Shown one piece after another: positions 1 to 5,571 of a stretch of DNA of 5,572 nucleotides. Source of the stretch: an uncultured Pseudomonadota bacterium (GTDB lineage Bacteria > Pseudomonadota > Alphaproteobacteria > Rs-D84). The position numbers were made by a program, and so were the translations under genes. The first letter of the stretch is position 1. Every line of letters begins with the position of its first letter. Below the pieces are notes generated by a model, which was not told the origin of the DNA, did not search any database, and was given only the letters and a program-made list of their open reading frames with translations. The stretch is taken from NCBI GenBank assembly GCA_946628805.1, contig CAMOXB010000082.1, positions 1-5,572 on the forward strand, given 5' to 3'.

Positions 1-1
1 A

Positions 2-262
2 CCAAATGGATATATATGCGCTATTGTTGATTCTTTATGTGCTGCAAACGTTATGTCCGTATTACACGACAAACATTTTGGCGGAATACAAATATTTCCA
101 CTTTTTGGTGCTAAAAACACTGCTGAACGTGTATTAATTCGTGCAAAGCAGGGCGTAAAAACCGGTTCGACAATATATGCCGGGACATCAATGAACAATG
201 AATCAATTTTACGCGACGGCTTGACTATTGACGCATTATTGTCTACACTGGAAGCATTATGA
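2..262 (+). CDS. C-terminal part of a TrmN6-like tRNA (adenine-N6) methyltransferase, 5' end outside window
   Basis: The frame is open from base 2 to the TGA at 260-262, so the gene starts before the window; the ATG at 53 is an internal methionine. The visible 86 residues resemble the C-terminal end of alphaproteobacterial tRNA1(Val) A37 N6-methyltransferase (TrmN6/YfiC-like, a SAM-dependent Rossmann-fold enzyme). The pattern seen is a GGIQIFPL strand, then AERVLIRAKQG, then a stretch ending NESILRDG. This matches the recalled family ending of an FG-x-PL strand, a RVLVRARKG-like strand and an EAILRDG-like helix. The SAM-binding motif and the catalytic NPPY motif would lie upstream, so activity cannot be judged here. 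The stop overlaps the next start as ATGA, which suggests co-transcription and translational coupling with the M23 peptidase gene. The assignment rests on recalled C-terminal signatures only; another member of the same methyltransferase superfamily is the main alternative. Confidence 0.66.
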   Translation, partial: PNGYICAIVDSLCAANVMSVLHDKHFGGIQIFPLFGAKNTAERVLIRAKQGVKTGSTIYAGTSMNNESILRDGLTIDALLSTLEAL

Positions 263-1536
263 TTGGATTTATTGCACGGTATTTTTCATCCCTTTGGGAA
301 TTGATAACTGCACCATTTCGTATGATTTGGCGTGGCATAGTGCGTATTTTCCCACCACGTGATTGCACAATAATGAACACATCTGATGGTATGGTATATT
401 CATATCAACAGAACAGTTTTTGGCGTTTTACTAAATTTTGTGTAATTTTAACTATGTTTATTTGGGCATCATGGTCAACGTATGTTTATGTATATCACCG
501 TCCATTATTACAAAAGCGCACACAACAACTGGAACAAATTCGCAATCAACACAATCGTCATATGGCAGATCTGAAGGTTTATTTGAAAAAGTATAATGAT
601 TTAACGCGCGAATTAAACATTATGGATGACAAATTATCAAAATCCGATAAATTATCTGATGCCGACAAAGAATCATTATTGAATAACAAATCAAAAATCA
701 TTGGCGAATTGGACTTTTTACAGAGCAGAATTTCAGAAATGATGGGCGATGAAAACTATACGCCTGAATTTGAAAAAATTGCAGAAATATCGACAGAATT
801 TGAATTGGTTCGCAATGAAAACGACTTGCTGAAGCAAAAGAACAAACAAATTATTGAATCAGCAAACGAAATATCGGATGCAGATAATGCTATCGTAAAC
901 GCTGTTTCAAAATTGGCCGCCGACAAAACCGATGAATTGCACAAGAATTTAAAAAAAATCAATAACAGCATTGCGAAACTGGGGTTATCTGAGACAAAGT
1001 TAATTGAACAAGCAAATAAATATTCGAATCAAATTATCGGAACACCTTTTGTCCAATTAAATCTGGGAAAAAATGCGGACGAAAAATATAAAAAAATTGC
1101 CAAAGATATTGAAAAATGGCATGGTCTTGACCGACTGACCAAGGTTTTACCAATTGGTGCACCGGTTGCAAAGAAAACAATAACGTCCCCGTATGGCATC
1201 CGCAAAGATCCATTTACCAAGGTTAACAAACAACACAAGGGGATTGATTTCGCCGGCAAAATCGGAACAGAATTATACGCTGTTGCCCCAGGTCGCGTAA
1301 TTTCTGCTGGCGAACGTTCTGGGTATGGAACAACCGTAGAAATTGATCATGGTCTGGGCTTTACAACATTATATGCACATCTATCAAAGGTAAACGTTTC
1401 ACGTGGTGATTGGATTCGCCCTGGCACAGTTATCGGACTGGGCGGATCATCAGGTCGATCAACAGGTCCACATTTACACTATGAAATTCGTTACAAAGGC
1501 GCACCCTTTAATCCAATTAACTTTGTAAAAGACTAA
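259..1536 (+). CDS. Membrane-anchored M23 (LytM-type) peptidoglycan endopeptidase, LmdC-like
   Basis: This 425-residue protein probably cleaves peptidoglycan cross-links in the periplasm. Residues 1-32 form a hydrophobic, Trp/Arg-rich amphipathic stretch. Residues 33-56 look cytosolic and contain PRDCTIMNTSDGMVYSY. Residues about 58-79 are one transmembrane segment, with no signal-peptidase site evident. Residues about 85-265 are polar, helical and coiled-coil-like. The M23 domain spans about 309-423, starting at TSPYGIRKDP. All family motifs are present: HKGID (H326 and D330, zinc ligands), YAH (H374, catalytic) and HLH (H405, and H407 as zinc ligand), so the enzyme should be active. The start is fixed by the ATGA overlap with the upstream gene, with GGAAG at 250-254 as a Shine-Dalgarno. 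The bactofilin gene begins 10 bases downstream. That pairing resembles the alphaproteobacterial LmdC/BacA pairs, in which the peptidase's cytosolic N-terminus is reported to bind bactofilin. The M23 domain is near certain; the LmdC-like role is inferred. Confidence 0.93.
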   Translation: MIGFIARYFSSLWELITAPFRMIWRGIVRIFPPRDCTIMNTSDGMVYSYQQNSFWRFTKFCVILTMFIWASWSTYVYVYHRPLLQKRTQQLEQIRNQHNRHMADLKVYLKKYNDLTRELNIMDDKLSKSDKLSDADKESLLNNKSKIIGELDFLQSRISEMMGDENYTPEFEKIAEISTEFELVRNENDLLKQKNKQIIESANEISDADNAIVNAVSKLAADKTDELHKNLKKINNSIAKLGLSETKLIEQANKYSNQIIGTPFVQLNLGKNADEKYKKIAKDIEKWHGLDRLTKVLPIGAPVAKKTITSPYGIRKDPFTKVNKQHKGIDFAGKIGTELYAVAPGRVISAGERSGYGTTVEIDHGLGFTTLYAHLSKVNVSRGDWIRPGTVIGLGGSSGRSTGPHLHYEIRYKGAPFNPINFVKD

Positions 1537-1542
1537 GGAAGG
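1536..1542 (+). promoter_or_regulatory. Strong Shine-Dalgarno of the bactofilin gene
   Basis: AGGAAGG begins at the last base of the peptidase stop codon and lies 4 bases before the ATG at 1547. It is the best ribosome-binding site in the operon. This fits a structural polymer subunit that must be made in larger amounts than the enzyme encoded before it, although that reading of the strength is inference. Confidence 0.7.
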
Positions 1543-1546
1543 AAAA

Positions 1547-1897
1547 ATGTTAGCATTTACAAACGCAGACGAAAAAAAATCCCCAACCGTTATCGGTGCA
1601 GGATGCAATTTAAATGGAAATATTGAAACAGATCATACGGTTCAAATTCATGGAACTGTAAAAGGCAATATCACCGCCGAAACACTTATTATTGGACGCG
1701 GCGGAAATGTTGTTGGAAATATCAGCGCAAACACTCTTTTCTTGCACGGTGCATTAAAGGGTGACGCAAACGTAAAAATCGCAAACGTGTTTTCAAACGC
1801 AACTATGACTGGCACATTATGCTATAAGACATTGAATATAACTGGTAATACTGGATTGGAATGCAAATTAGAAAAAAGAAAGGAATCTAAAAAATGA
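1547..1897 (+). CDS. Bactofilin (polymer-forming cytoskeletal protein)
   Basis: Bactofilins (formerly DUF583) fold as a right-handed beta-helix and polymerise end to end without nucleotide into membrane-associated filaments that localise cell-wall enzymes. This protein has 116 residues. A short tail, MLAFTNADEKK, precedes the beta-helix at about residues 14-107. The helix shows the family's Gly/Val/Ile/Asn-rich repeating rungs: TVIGAGCNLNGNIETD, VQIHGTVKGNITAETLIIG, VVGNISANTLFLHGALKG and ATMTGTLCYKTLNI. The C-terminal tail is very short and Lys-rich, so this is close to a minimal bactofilin; Caulobacter BacA is about 160 residues. The hydrophobic first residues (MLAF) could act as the N-terminal membrane-targeting peptide described for bactofilins. 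The gene lies between the M23 peptidase and the RpiB-like gene, whose ATG overlaps its TGA (1894-1897). The family call is very secure; the partner and role in this organism are inferred from gene order. Confidence 0.95.
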   Translation: MLAFTNADEKKSPTVIGAGCNLNGNIETDHTVQIHGTVKGNITAETLIIGRGGNVVGNISANTLFLHGALKGDANVKIANVFSNATMTGTLCYKTLNITGNTGLECKLEKRKESKK

Positions 1898-2343
1898 ACA
1901 AAAACGATATAACACGCGTATTTATCGCATCAGACCATCGTGGGGTGGGGCTAAAATTATATCTTTATGAAATGTTAATGGCAGATGGATATAACGTTGT
2001 TAACCTGGGAACAGATGATTTGAATACCCCGGTTGATTTTCCTGATATTGCCGACAAATTGGCTGACGCAATGTTAGACGACACACAATCACGTGGCATT
2101 TTAATATGTGGCACCGGGGCAGGTATGGAAATCGCCGCAAATCGTCACCGTCATATTCGTGCATCACGTGTTGACCGCCCGGAACAAGCACGCGACGACC
2201 GTTTTCACGATGATATAAACGTATTGGCGCTGGCTGCGGACGACATTGATATCGAACAGGCATTTTTATGCGCACAAACATTTCTGGAAAGTCCGTTTGA
2301 TAATATAGAAAAAAGAATCAGACGTATTCAAAAGATATCATAA
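1894..2343 (+). CDS. RpiB/LacA/LacB-family sugar-phosphate isomerase
   Basis: The 149 residues match the RpiB/LacAB fold, whose best-known member interconverts ribose 5-phosphate and ribulose 5-phosphate in the cytosolic pentose phosphate pathway. Family motifs appear in order: ASDHRGVGLK (D14, H15), TPVDFPDIA, and GILICGTGAGMEIAANR with the catalytic Cys72 and the GTGxG phosphate loop. HDDINVLALA follows (H105), at the site of the usual HNDANVLALG. The length is typical. Several details deviate: the common RAALCHD stretch reads RASRVDR, and the C-terminal phosphate-binding GGRH segment is replaced by a run ending NIEKRIRRIQK. It may therefore belong to a distinct subfamily or have a shifted substrate, so I do not give it the rpiB symbol. 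The ATG overlaps the bactofilin stop as ATGA, with AGGA at 1881-1884 as Shine-Dalgarno. It is the last gene of the operon. Confidence 0.88.
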   Translation: MNKNDITRVFIASDHRGVGLKLYLYEMLMADGYNVVNLGTDDLNTPVDFPDIADKLADAMLDDTQSRGILICGTGAGMEIAANRHRHIRASRVDRPEQARDDRFHDDINVLALAADDIDIEQAFLCAQTFLESPFDNIEKRIRRIQKIS

Positions 2344-2348
2344 AAAAA

Positions 2349-2372
2349 AACCGCCGTTTGGCGGTTCTTTTT
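2349..2372. terminator. Bidirectional intrinsic terminator between the RpiB-like gene and leuS
   Basis: AACCGCC (2349-2355) and GGCGGTT (2360-2366) form a perfect 7-bp, GC-rich stem with a GTTT loop. The plus-strand transcript continues into a T-rich run (CTTTTTATTTC). On the other side, nine A residues (2342-2350) provide a U-tract for minus-strand transcripts. It begins just after the RpiB-like stop, and its distal T-tract overlaps the leuS stop codon at 2371-2373, so one element appears to end both convergent units. Confidence 0.88.
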
Positions 2373-4773
2373 ATTTCTTTACGACAAAATTAACCAATTT
2401 CTTTGGAACAACGATTGTTTTTATTATCGTTGCGCCATCCAATTGGCGTGTTGCATTTTGTTTTGCTGTTTCTATCAAATCGTTTTCAGAAATATCGGTC
2501 GGCACAACAAAATCATTTGCGCGCTTTCCATTTACCGAAACAACAATTGTCATTTCATTTTCCACCAATTTAGACGTATCAAATGTCGGCCATGGTTCGA
2601 ACACCAACATATCTTTATGCCCCAACTTTTCCCACATTTCTTCGGTTAAATGTGGCGCAAACGGGTTCAGCATTTGAATCAAGACTTCATATGCAGCACG
2701 CGGCATTTTACCCCCGGGGAATTCATTGATAAATTCCATCATCGCAGAAATCGAAGTGTTAAAATGCATTGTTTCGATGCGTTCTGTCATATCTGCGATT
2801 AATTTATGGACCAATCTTTCTTGTTTTTGTGTCAAAGAATCATCGGTAACATTATTCCCGAAACTTTCAACACGCGCCAAGAATCTTTGTATACCACGCA
2901 GGGTATCTTCGGACCAATTTGCGCTTTGTTCCCATGGGCCCAAATATAAAATCGCCATACGACACGCATCTGCGCCTGCGCGATTTACAACATCTGACGA
3001 AGGGACAGTATTATTGCGTGATTTAGACATTTTTGTTCCATCTGCCGCCATAATTAAACCATTGCTGGTACGCTTTTTGTATGGTTCAACGCCTGGGACC
3101 AAACCAAGATCATACAATGCCTTGTACCAGAATCTGGAATACAGCAAATGGCGCGTTGTATGTTCCATACCACCATTATAATGATCAACAGGCATCCAAC
3201 GATTCATTTTGTCGCGTTCACAGAATTCTTTGTCGTTCTTTGAATCAAGATAACGCAGAAAATACCATGACGAACCAGCCCACTGAGGCATTGTATCTGT
3301 TTCGCGTTTTGCCGCACCACCACAGCATGGACATGTTGTATTTACCCAATCTGTTGCACGCGCCAACGGGCTTTCCCCATTGTCGGTTGGACGATAGTCT
3401 GTCATATATGGTTGAATCACGGGCAGGGCATCTTCTGGTACAGGTTGCCACCCACATTTTTCACAATAAACCAATGGAATTGGTTCACCCCAATACATTT
3501 GACGCGAAAAGCCCCAATCCTTTAATTTATATTTTGTAGTGCCGCGTGCAAAGCCATGCTCGGTTCCATATTTAATCGCGGTGGCAATCGCATCTTCTTT
3601 ATTCATACCATTCAAGAATTCAGAATTTATATGTTCACCATTTCCTTCCCATGCGGCGTTTTCAACATCGCCACCCGCCAACACCGGAATAATTGGCAGA
3701 CCAAATTTCTTTGCAAATGCCCAATCGCGTCCATCGTGTGCCGGCACCGCCATAATCGCACCGAATCCATAATCAGCCAACACATAGTCCGAAATAAATA
3801 CCGGGGTTTCATGTCCGTTAAATGGATTGACGGCCTTTATACCTTTTAATTCGACGCCTGTTTTTTCTTTTGTTACATCGGTTCTTTCAAATTCAGATTT
3901 TGCGCGTGCCGCCGCAATGTATGCATTCACTTCGTCAACATTTGTAATTTTTCCGTCGGCAATCCATTTTTGAACCAATTTATGTTCCGGCGCCAAAACA
4001 CAGAAGGTCACACCAAAAATAGTGTCAACACGTGTTGTATAAACCGTCATAATATCGTCATCGACGCGAAAGTCTACTTCGGCGCCATGTGAACGGCCAA
4101 TCCAGTTTATTTGTTGGGTTTTTACTTGTTCAGGGTAATCAACCAACGCCAAATCATCAATCAAACGGTCAGCATATTTAGTAATTGCCAGATTCCATTG
4201 TAATTTCATTTTCTTTTCAACCGGCCCATGACAGCGTTCGCATTTGCCGTCTTCCAGTTCTTCGTTGGTCAAATTAGTCTTACAATTCGGACACCAATTC
4301 ATTGGCAATTCAGATTTATATGCCAATCCTGCCTTGAAAAACTGAATAAACATCCATTGTGTCCATTTAACAAATTCAGGATCAGATGTTGCCAGTTTAG
4401 ATTCTGGATTAAAAGACAACCCCATTATCGAAATATCGTTTTCGAAAATCTTTATCAATTCCGCCACAGATTCACTGGGGTGTTTGCCAATTTTTGTCGC
4501 GTATTTTTCAGATGAAATTCCCATTGAATCGTAACCAATAGGATATAAAACATCAAATCCGCGCATACGCTTGTATCGTGCCATAACATCCATCCCGGTA
4601 TAAGGCAACATATGACCGACATGCAATCCCGAACCACTTGGGAATGGAAATTCAATCAGATTATAATATTTTTGTTTTGAACCGTCATTTTTTGGCACAA
4701 AAGCGCGTTCGTCGCGCCAACGTTTCTGCCATTTTGATTCACGTTCCAGAATATGTTTTATATCGTCTGCCAT
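2371..4773 (-). CDS. leuS: Leucyl-tRNA synthetase
   Basis: This class Ia synthetase charges tRNA-Leu with leucine in the cytosol. From the chosen start it has 800 residues, somewhat short for the family. Visible elements in order: the HIGH-type motif HVGH (51-54); a first zinc site, C161-x2-C164 and C178-x2-C181; the CP1 editing domain with TTRVDT (246-251) and AHDGRD (D347, the conserved editing aspartate); a second zinc site, CEKC (437-440) and CPCC (481-484); KMSKS (581-585); and the anticodon-binding domain from about 650. The start at 4773 gives MADDIKHILERESKWQKRW, like other LeuRS N-termini, and has GGTGG 5 bases upstream. A longer reading from a GTG at 4824 adds 17 unlikely residues. 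The segment after HIGH reads GYDSMGISSEKYA instead of the usual GWDAFGLPAExYA, and EFPFPSG replaces MLPYPSG. With the Cys4 zinc site, this suggests a LeuRS type unlike typical alphaproteobacterial ones. Confidence 0.97.
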   Translation of the reverse strand: MADDIKHILERESKWQKRWRDERAFVPKNDGSKQKYYNLIEFPFPSGSGLHVGHMLPYTGMDVMARYKRMRGFDVLYPIGYDSMGISSEKYATKIGKHPSESVAELIKIFENDISIMGLSFNPESKLATSDPEFVKWTQWMFIQFFKAGLAYKSELPMNWCPNCKTNLTNEELEDGKCERCHGPVEKKMKLQWNLAITKYADRLIDDLALVDYPEQVKTQQINWIGRSHGAEVDFRVDDDIMTVYTTRVDTIFGVTFCVLAPEHKLVQKWIADGKITNVDEVNAYIAAARAKSEFERTDVTKEKTGVELKGIKAVNPFNGHETPVFISDYVLADYGFGAIMAVPAHDGRDWAFAKKFGLPIIPVLAGGDVENAAWEGNGEHINSEFLNGMNKEDAIATAIKYGTEHGFARGTTKYKLKDWGFSRQMYWGEPIPLVYCEKCGWQPVPEDALPVIQPYMTDYRPTDNGESPLARATDWVNTTCPCCGGAAKRETDTMPQWAGSSWYFLRYLDSKNDKEFCERDKMNRWMPVDHYNGGMEHTTRHLLYSRFWYKALYDLGLVPGVEPYKKRTSNGLIMAADGTKMSKSRNNTVPSSDVVNRAGADACRMAILYLGPWEQSANWSEDTLRGIQRFLARVESFGNNVTDDSLTQKQERLVHKLIADMTERIETMHFNTSISAMMEFINEFPGGKMPRAAYEVLIQMLNPFAPHLTEEMWEKLGHKDMLVFEPWPTFDTSKLVENEMTIVVSVNGKRANDFVVPTDISENDLIETAKQNATRQLDGATIIKTIVVPKKLVNFVVKK

Positions 4774-4778
4774 TTTTA

Positions 4779-4783
4779 CCACC
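4779..4783 (-). promoter_or_regulatory. Ribosome-binding site that decides the leuS start
   Basis: On the minus strand GGTGG lies 5 bases before the ATG at 4773-4771. The other in-frame candidates (ATG at 4785, ATG at 4794, GTG at 4824) have no purine-rich site at a workable distance. The match to the anti-Shine-Dalgarno is only partial, so the start also relies on the protein N-terminus looking like other LeuRS. Confidence 0.5.
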
Positions 4784-4864
4784 ATATTTATCATTAAATC
4801 ACGCAACAATTCTATATTTAACACCCCTAAAATTCAAGTAAAAATACAAACAAAAACAAATATA

Positions 4865-4930
4865 TTTGCACATTATAAAGACAAACGTTTTGAAATAATA
4901 ATGTTGACAAATAATATTTTGCGCATTATA
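4865..4930. repeat. Pair of 13-base direct repeats overlapping both divergent -10 elements
   Basis: TTTGCACATTATA (4865-4877) and TTTGCGCATTATA (4918-4930) differ at one base and start 53 bases apart. The first copy contains the candidate leuS -10 on the minus strand. The second runs into the -10 of the plus-strand promoter. This could be a shared operator for one regulator, or a chance likeness in AT-rich promoter DNA; I cannot decide from one window. Confidence 0.45.
4872..4877 (-). promoter_or_regulatory. Candidate -10 element for leuS
   Basis: Read on the minus strand this is a perfect TATAAT. It would start transcription near 4864 and leave a leader of about 90 bases before the leuS ATG. 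No good -35 sits 16-18 bases upstream (the region reads TTATTA), and there is no TGn extension. It is therefore a weak or activator-dependent candidate supported mainly by position, in the only intergenic space upstream of leuS. Confidence 0.4.
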
Positions 4931-4932
4931 TT
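4904..4932 (+). promoter_or_regulatory. Near-consensus sigma-70 promoter of the 131-residue protein gene
   Basis: A perfect -35 TTGACA (4904-4909) is separated by exactly 17 bases from TATATT (4927-4932, 5 of 6 to TATAAT). Transcription would start near 4939, about 22 bases before the ATG at 4961. Hexamers this close to consensus with ideal spacing point to high, largely unregulated expression unless a repressor binds the overlapping repeat. Confidence 0.82.
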
Positions 4933-4960
4933 GTTGCACAGCAAATAAAAGAGAAAACAA

Positions 4961-5356
4961 ATGAGCACAACAAGAGAAAAAATAGAACAAGAAACGCACA
5001 AATCCAGCAAATCACGATTCTTGAACAAGATATTGATTCGTGCATACCATGCAAATCTAGAATATGTATACGATACATTGGTAAAATTACCAGACGACAA
5101 AGACCGTCTGAGATTGTTAAAATACATAGATAAAACGCCATTTTTATCATCTGAAACAATCAGAAAAATGGTCGATTTATATCGCTTTTATCATATAACG
5201 TTAAAAACAAATCAAAAATTCAGACATATTTATATGTCAAACAATCTAAGATTATTAACACAGACACGCGAAGAAGCATTGGCATCAAAACATATAAATC
5301 AATATGCCAGCAAGAAAAAGTTGGCAGAACAACGCGTCCAACAAAAAGAACACTAA
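4961..5356 (+). CDS. Unrecognised basic 131-residue protein
   Basis: I do not recognise a family. The protein is strongly basic by count (27 Lys/Arg against 15 Asp/Glu) and appears soluble and helical, with no signal peptide, transmembrane segment or Cys pair. Residues about 19-60 (including RFLNKILIRAYHANLEYVYD and DKDRLRLLKYID) and about 65-90 (TIRKMVDLYRFYHITLK) look like amphipathic helices with regularly spaced Leu, Tyr and Arg. The tail, residues 105-131, is Lys/Gln/Glu-rich and probably disordered or coiled. It has its own near-consensus promoter, a short leader with a weak purine-rich AGAGA near 4950-4954, and its own terminator, so it is a single-gene unit. These signals and codon usage like its neighbours make it a real gene. 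A nucleic-acid- or ribosome-associated role would fit the charge, but that is only a guess. Confidence 0.78.
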   Translation: MSTTREKIEQETHKSSKSRFLNKILIRAYHANLEYVYDTLVKLPDDKDRLRLLKYIDKTPFLSSETIRKMVDLYRFYHITLKTNQKFRHIYMSNNLRLLTQTREEALASKHINQYASKKKLAEQRVQQKEH

Positions 5357-5383
5357 AAAATGCGGCATCTAGCCGCATTTTTT
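5355..5383. terminator. Bidirectional intrinsic terminator downstream of the 131-residue protein gene
   Basis: A6-TGCGGC (5355-5366) pairs perfectly with GCCGCA-T6 (5372-5383) around an ATCTA loop. This gives a 12-bp inverted repeat with a GC-rich core and a U-tract on either strand. It overlaps the plus-strand stop codon by two bases and sits 17 bases beyond the stop of the minus-strand gene at 5401, so it can end both convergent transcripts. Confidence 0.92.
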
Positions 5384-5400
5384 AATACATTAATAAATAT

Positions 5401-5571
5401 TTATGCACCTGTAATCATATTATATAAAGAAAAACTGCCAAAATCATCATCCGCGTCTTTGTTATCGACCGACGCTTCTGATTTTTTTACTTGTTTTGGT
5501 TGTGGGGCAGGTTGCACAACATCTTTCTTTTCTTCGACAGCCTTTACCGGTTCAACCGTCTTTACTGGCTC
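5401..5571 (-). CDS. C-terminal tail of an unidentified Pro/Lys/Glu-rich protein, 5' end outside window
   Basis: The minus-strand frame is open from the window edge to a TAA at 5403-5401, giving 56 C-terminal residues. It begins EPVKTVEPVKAVEEKK, a short imperfect EPVK repeat, continues through PAPQPKQVKKSEAS, and ends with an acidic patch and an aromatic tail, DADDDFGSFSLYNMITGA. This looks like a flexible linker followed by a short C-terminal peptide that might be a docking motif. No catalytic or structural domain is visible, so I cannot name the protein; proteins with long linkers, such as division, envelope or translation-associated factors, are all possible. It is supported as coding by the uninterrupted frame, the protein-like composition and the bidirectional terminator just past its stop. 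The start and full length lie upstream, beyond 5572. Confidence 0.68.
   Translation of the reverse strand, partial: EPVKTVEPVKAVEEKKDVVQPAPQPKQVKKSEASVDNKDADDDFGSFSLYNMITGA

Noticed and set aside
53..262. A complete small gene starting at ATG 53
   Set aside because: The frame is open to the window edge, and the upstream residues continue the methyltransferase-like pattern, so ATG 53 is internal.
2726..3539. Two plus-strand ORFs of about 150 codons inside leuS
   Set aside because: They lie antisense to an intact, conserved synthetase, have Cys/His/Pro-rich compositions typical of shadow frames, and lack ribosome-binding sites.
4774..4824. In-frame upstream extension of leuS beginning at GTG 4824 (17 extra residues)
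   Set aside because: It has no Shine-Dalgarno at a workable distance, and the extra residues do not resemble a LeuRS N-terminus. The ATG at 4773 with GGTGG upstream and a typical following sequence is better.
4799..4873. Short minus-strand ORF in the leuS leader that could be an attenuator leader peptide
   Set aside because: Its ATG overlaps the candidate -10 box, so it might not be transcribed. It has no ribosome-binding site, only two leucine codons, and I see no terminator/antiterminator hairpin after it.
4883..4890. AAACGTTT palindrome in the leuS/131-codon gene intergenic region, as a possible operator
   Set aside because: It is only 8 bases in AT-rich DNA, with arms that do not extend, so chance is a sufficient explanation.
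4873..5159. Minus-strand ORFs antisense to the promoter region and the 131-residue gene
   Set aside because: They encode Phe/Cys/Leu-rich hydrophobic sequence typical of the reverse of an A-rich gene, and they conflict with the strong plus-strand promoter, start and terminator.
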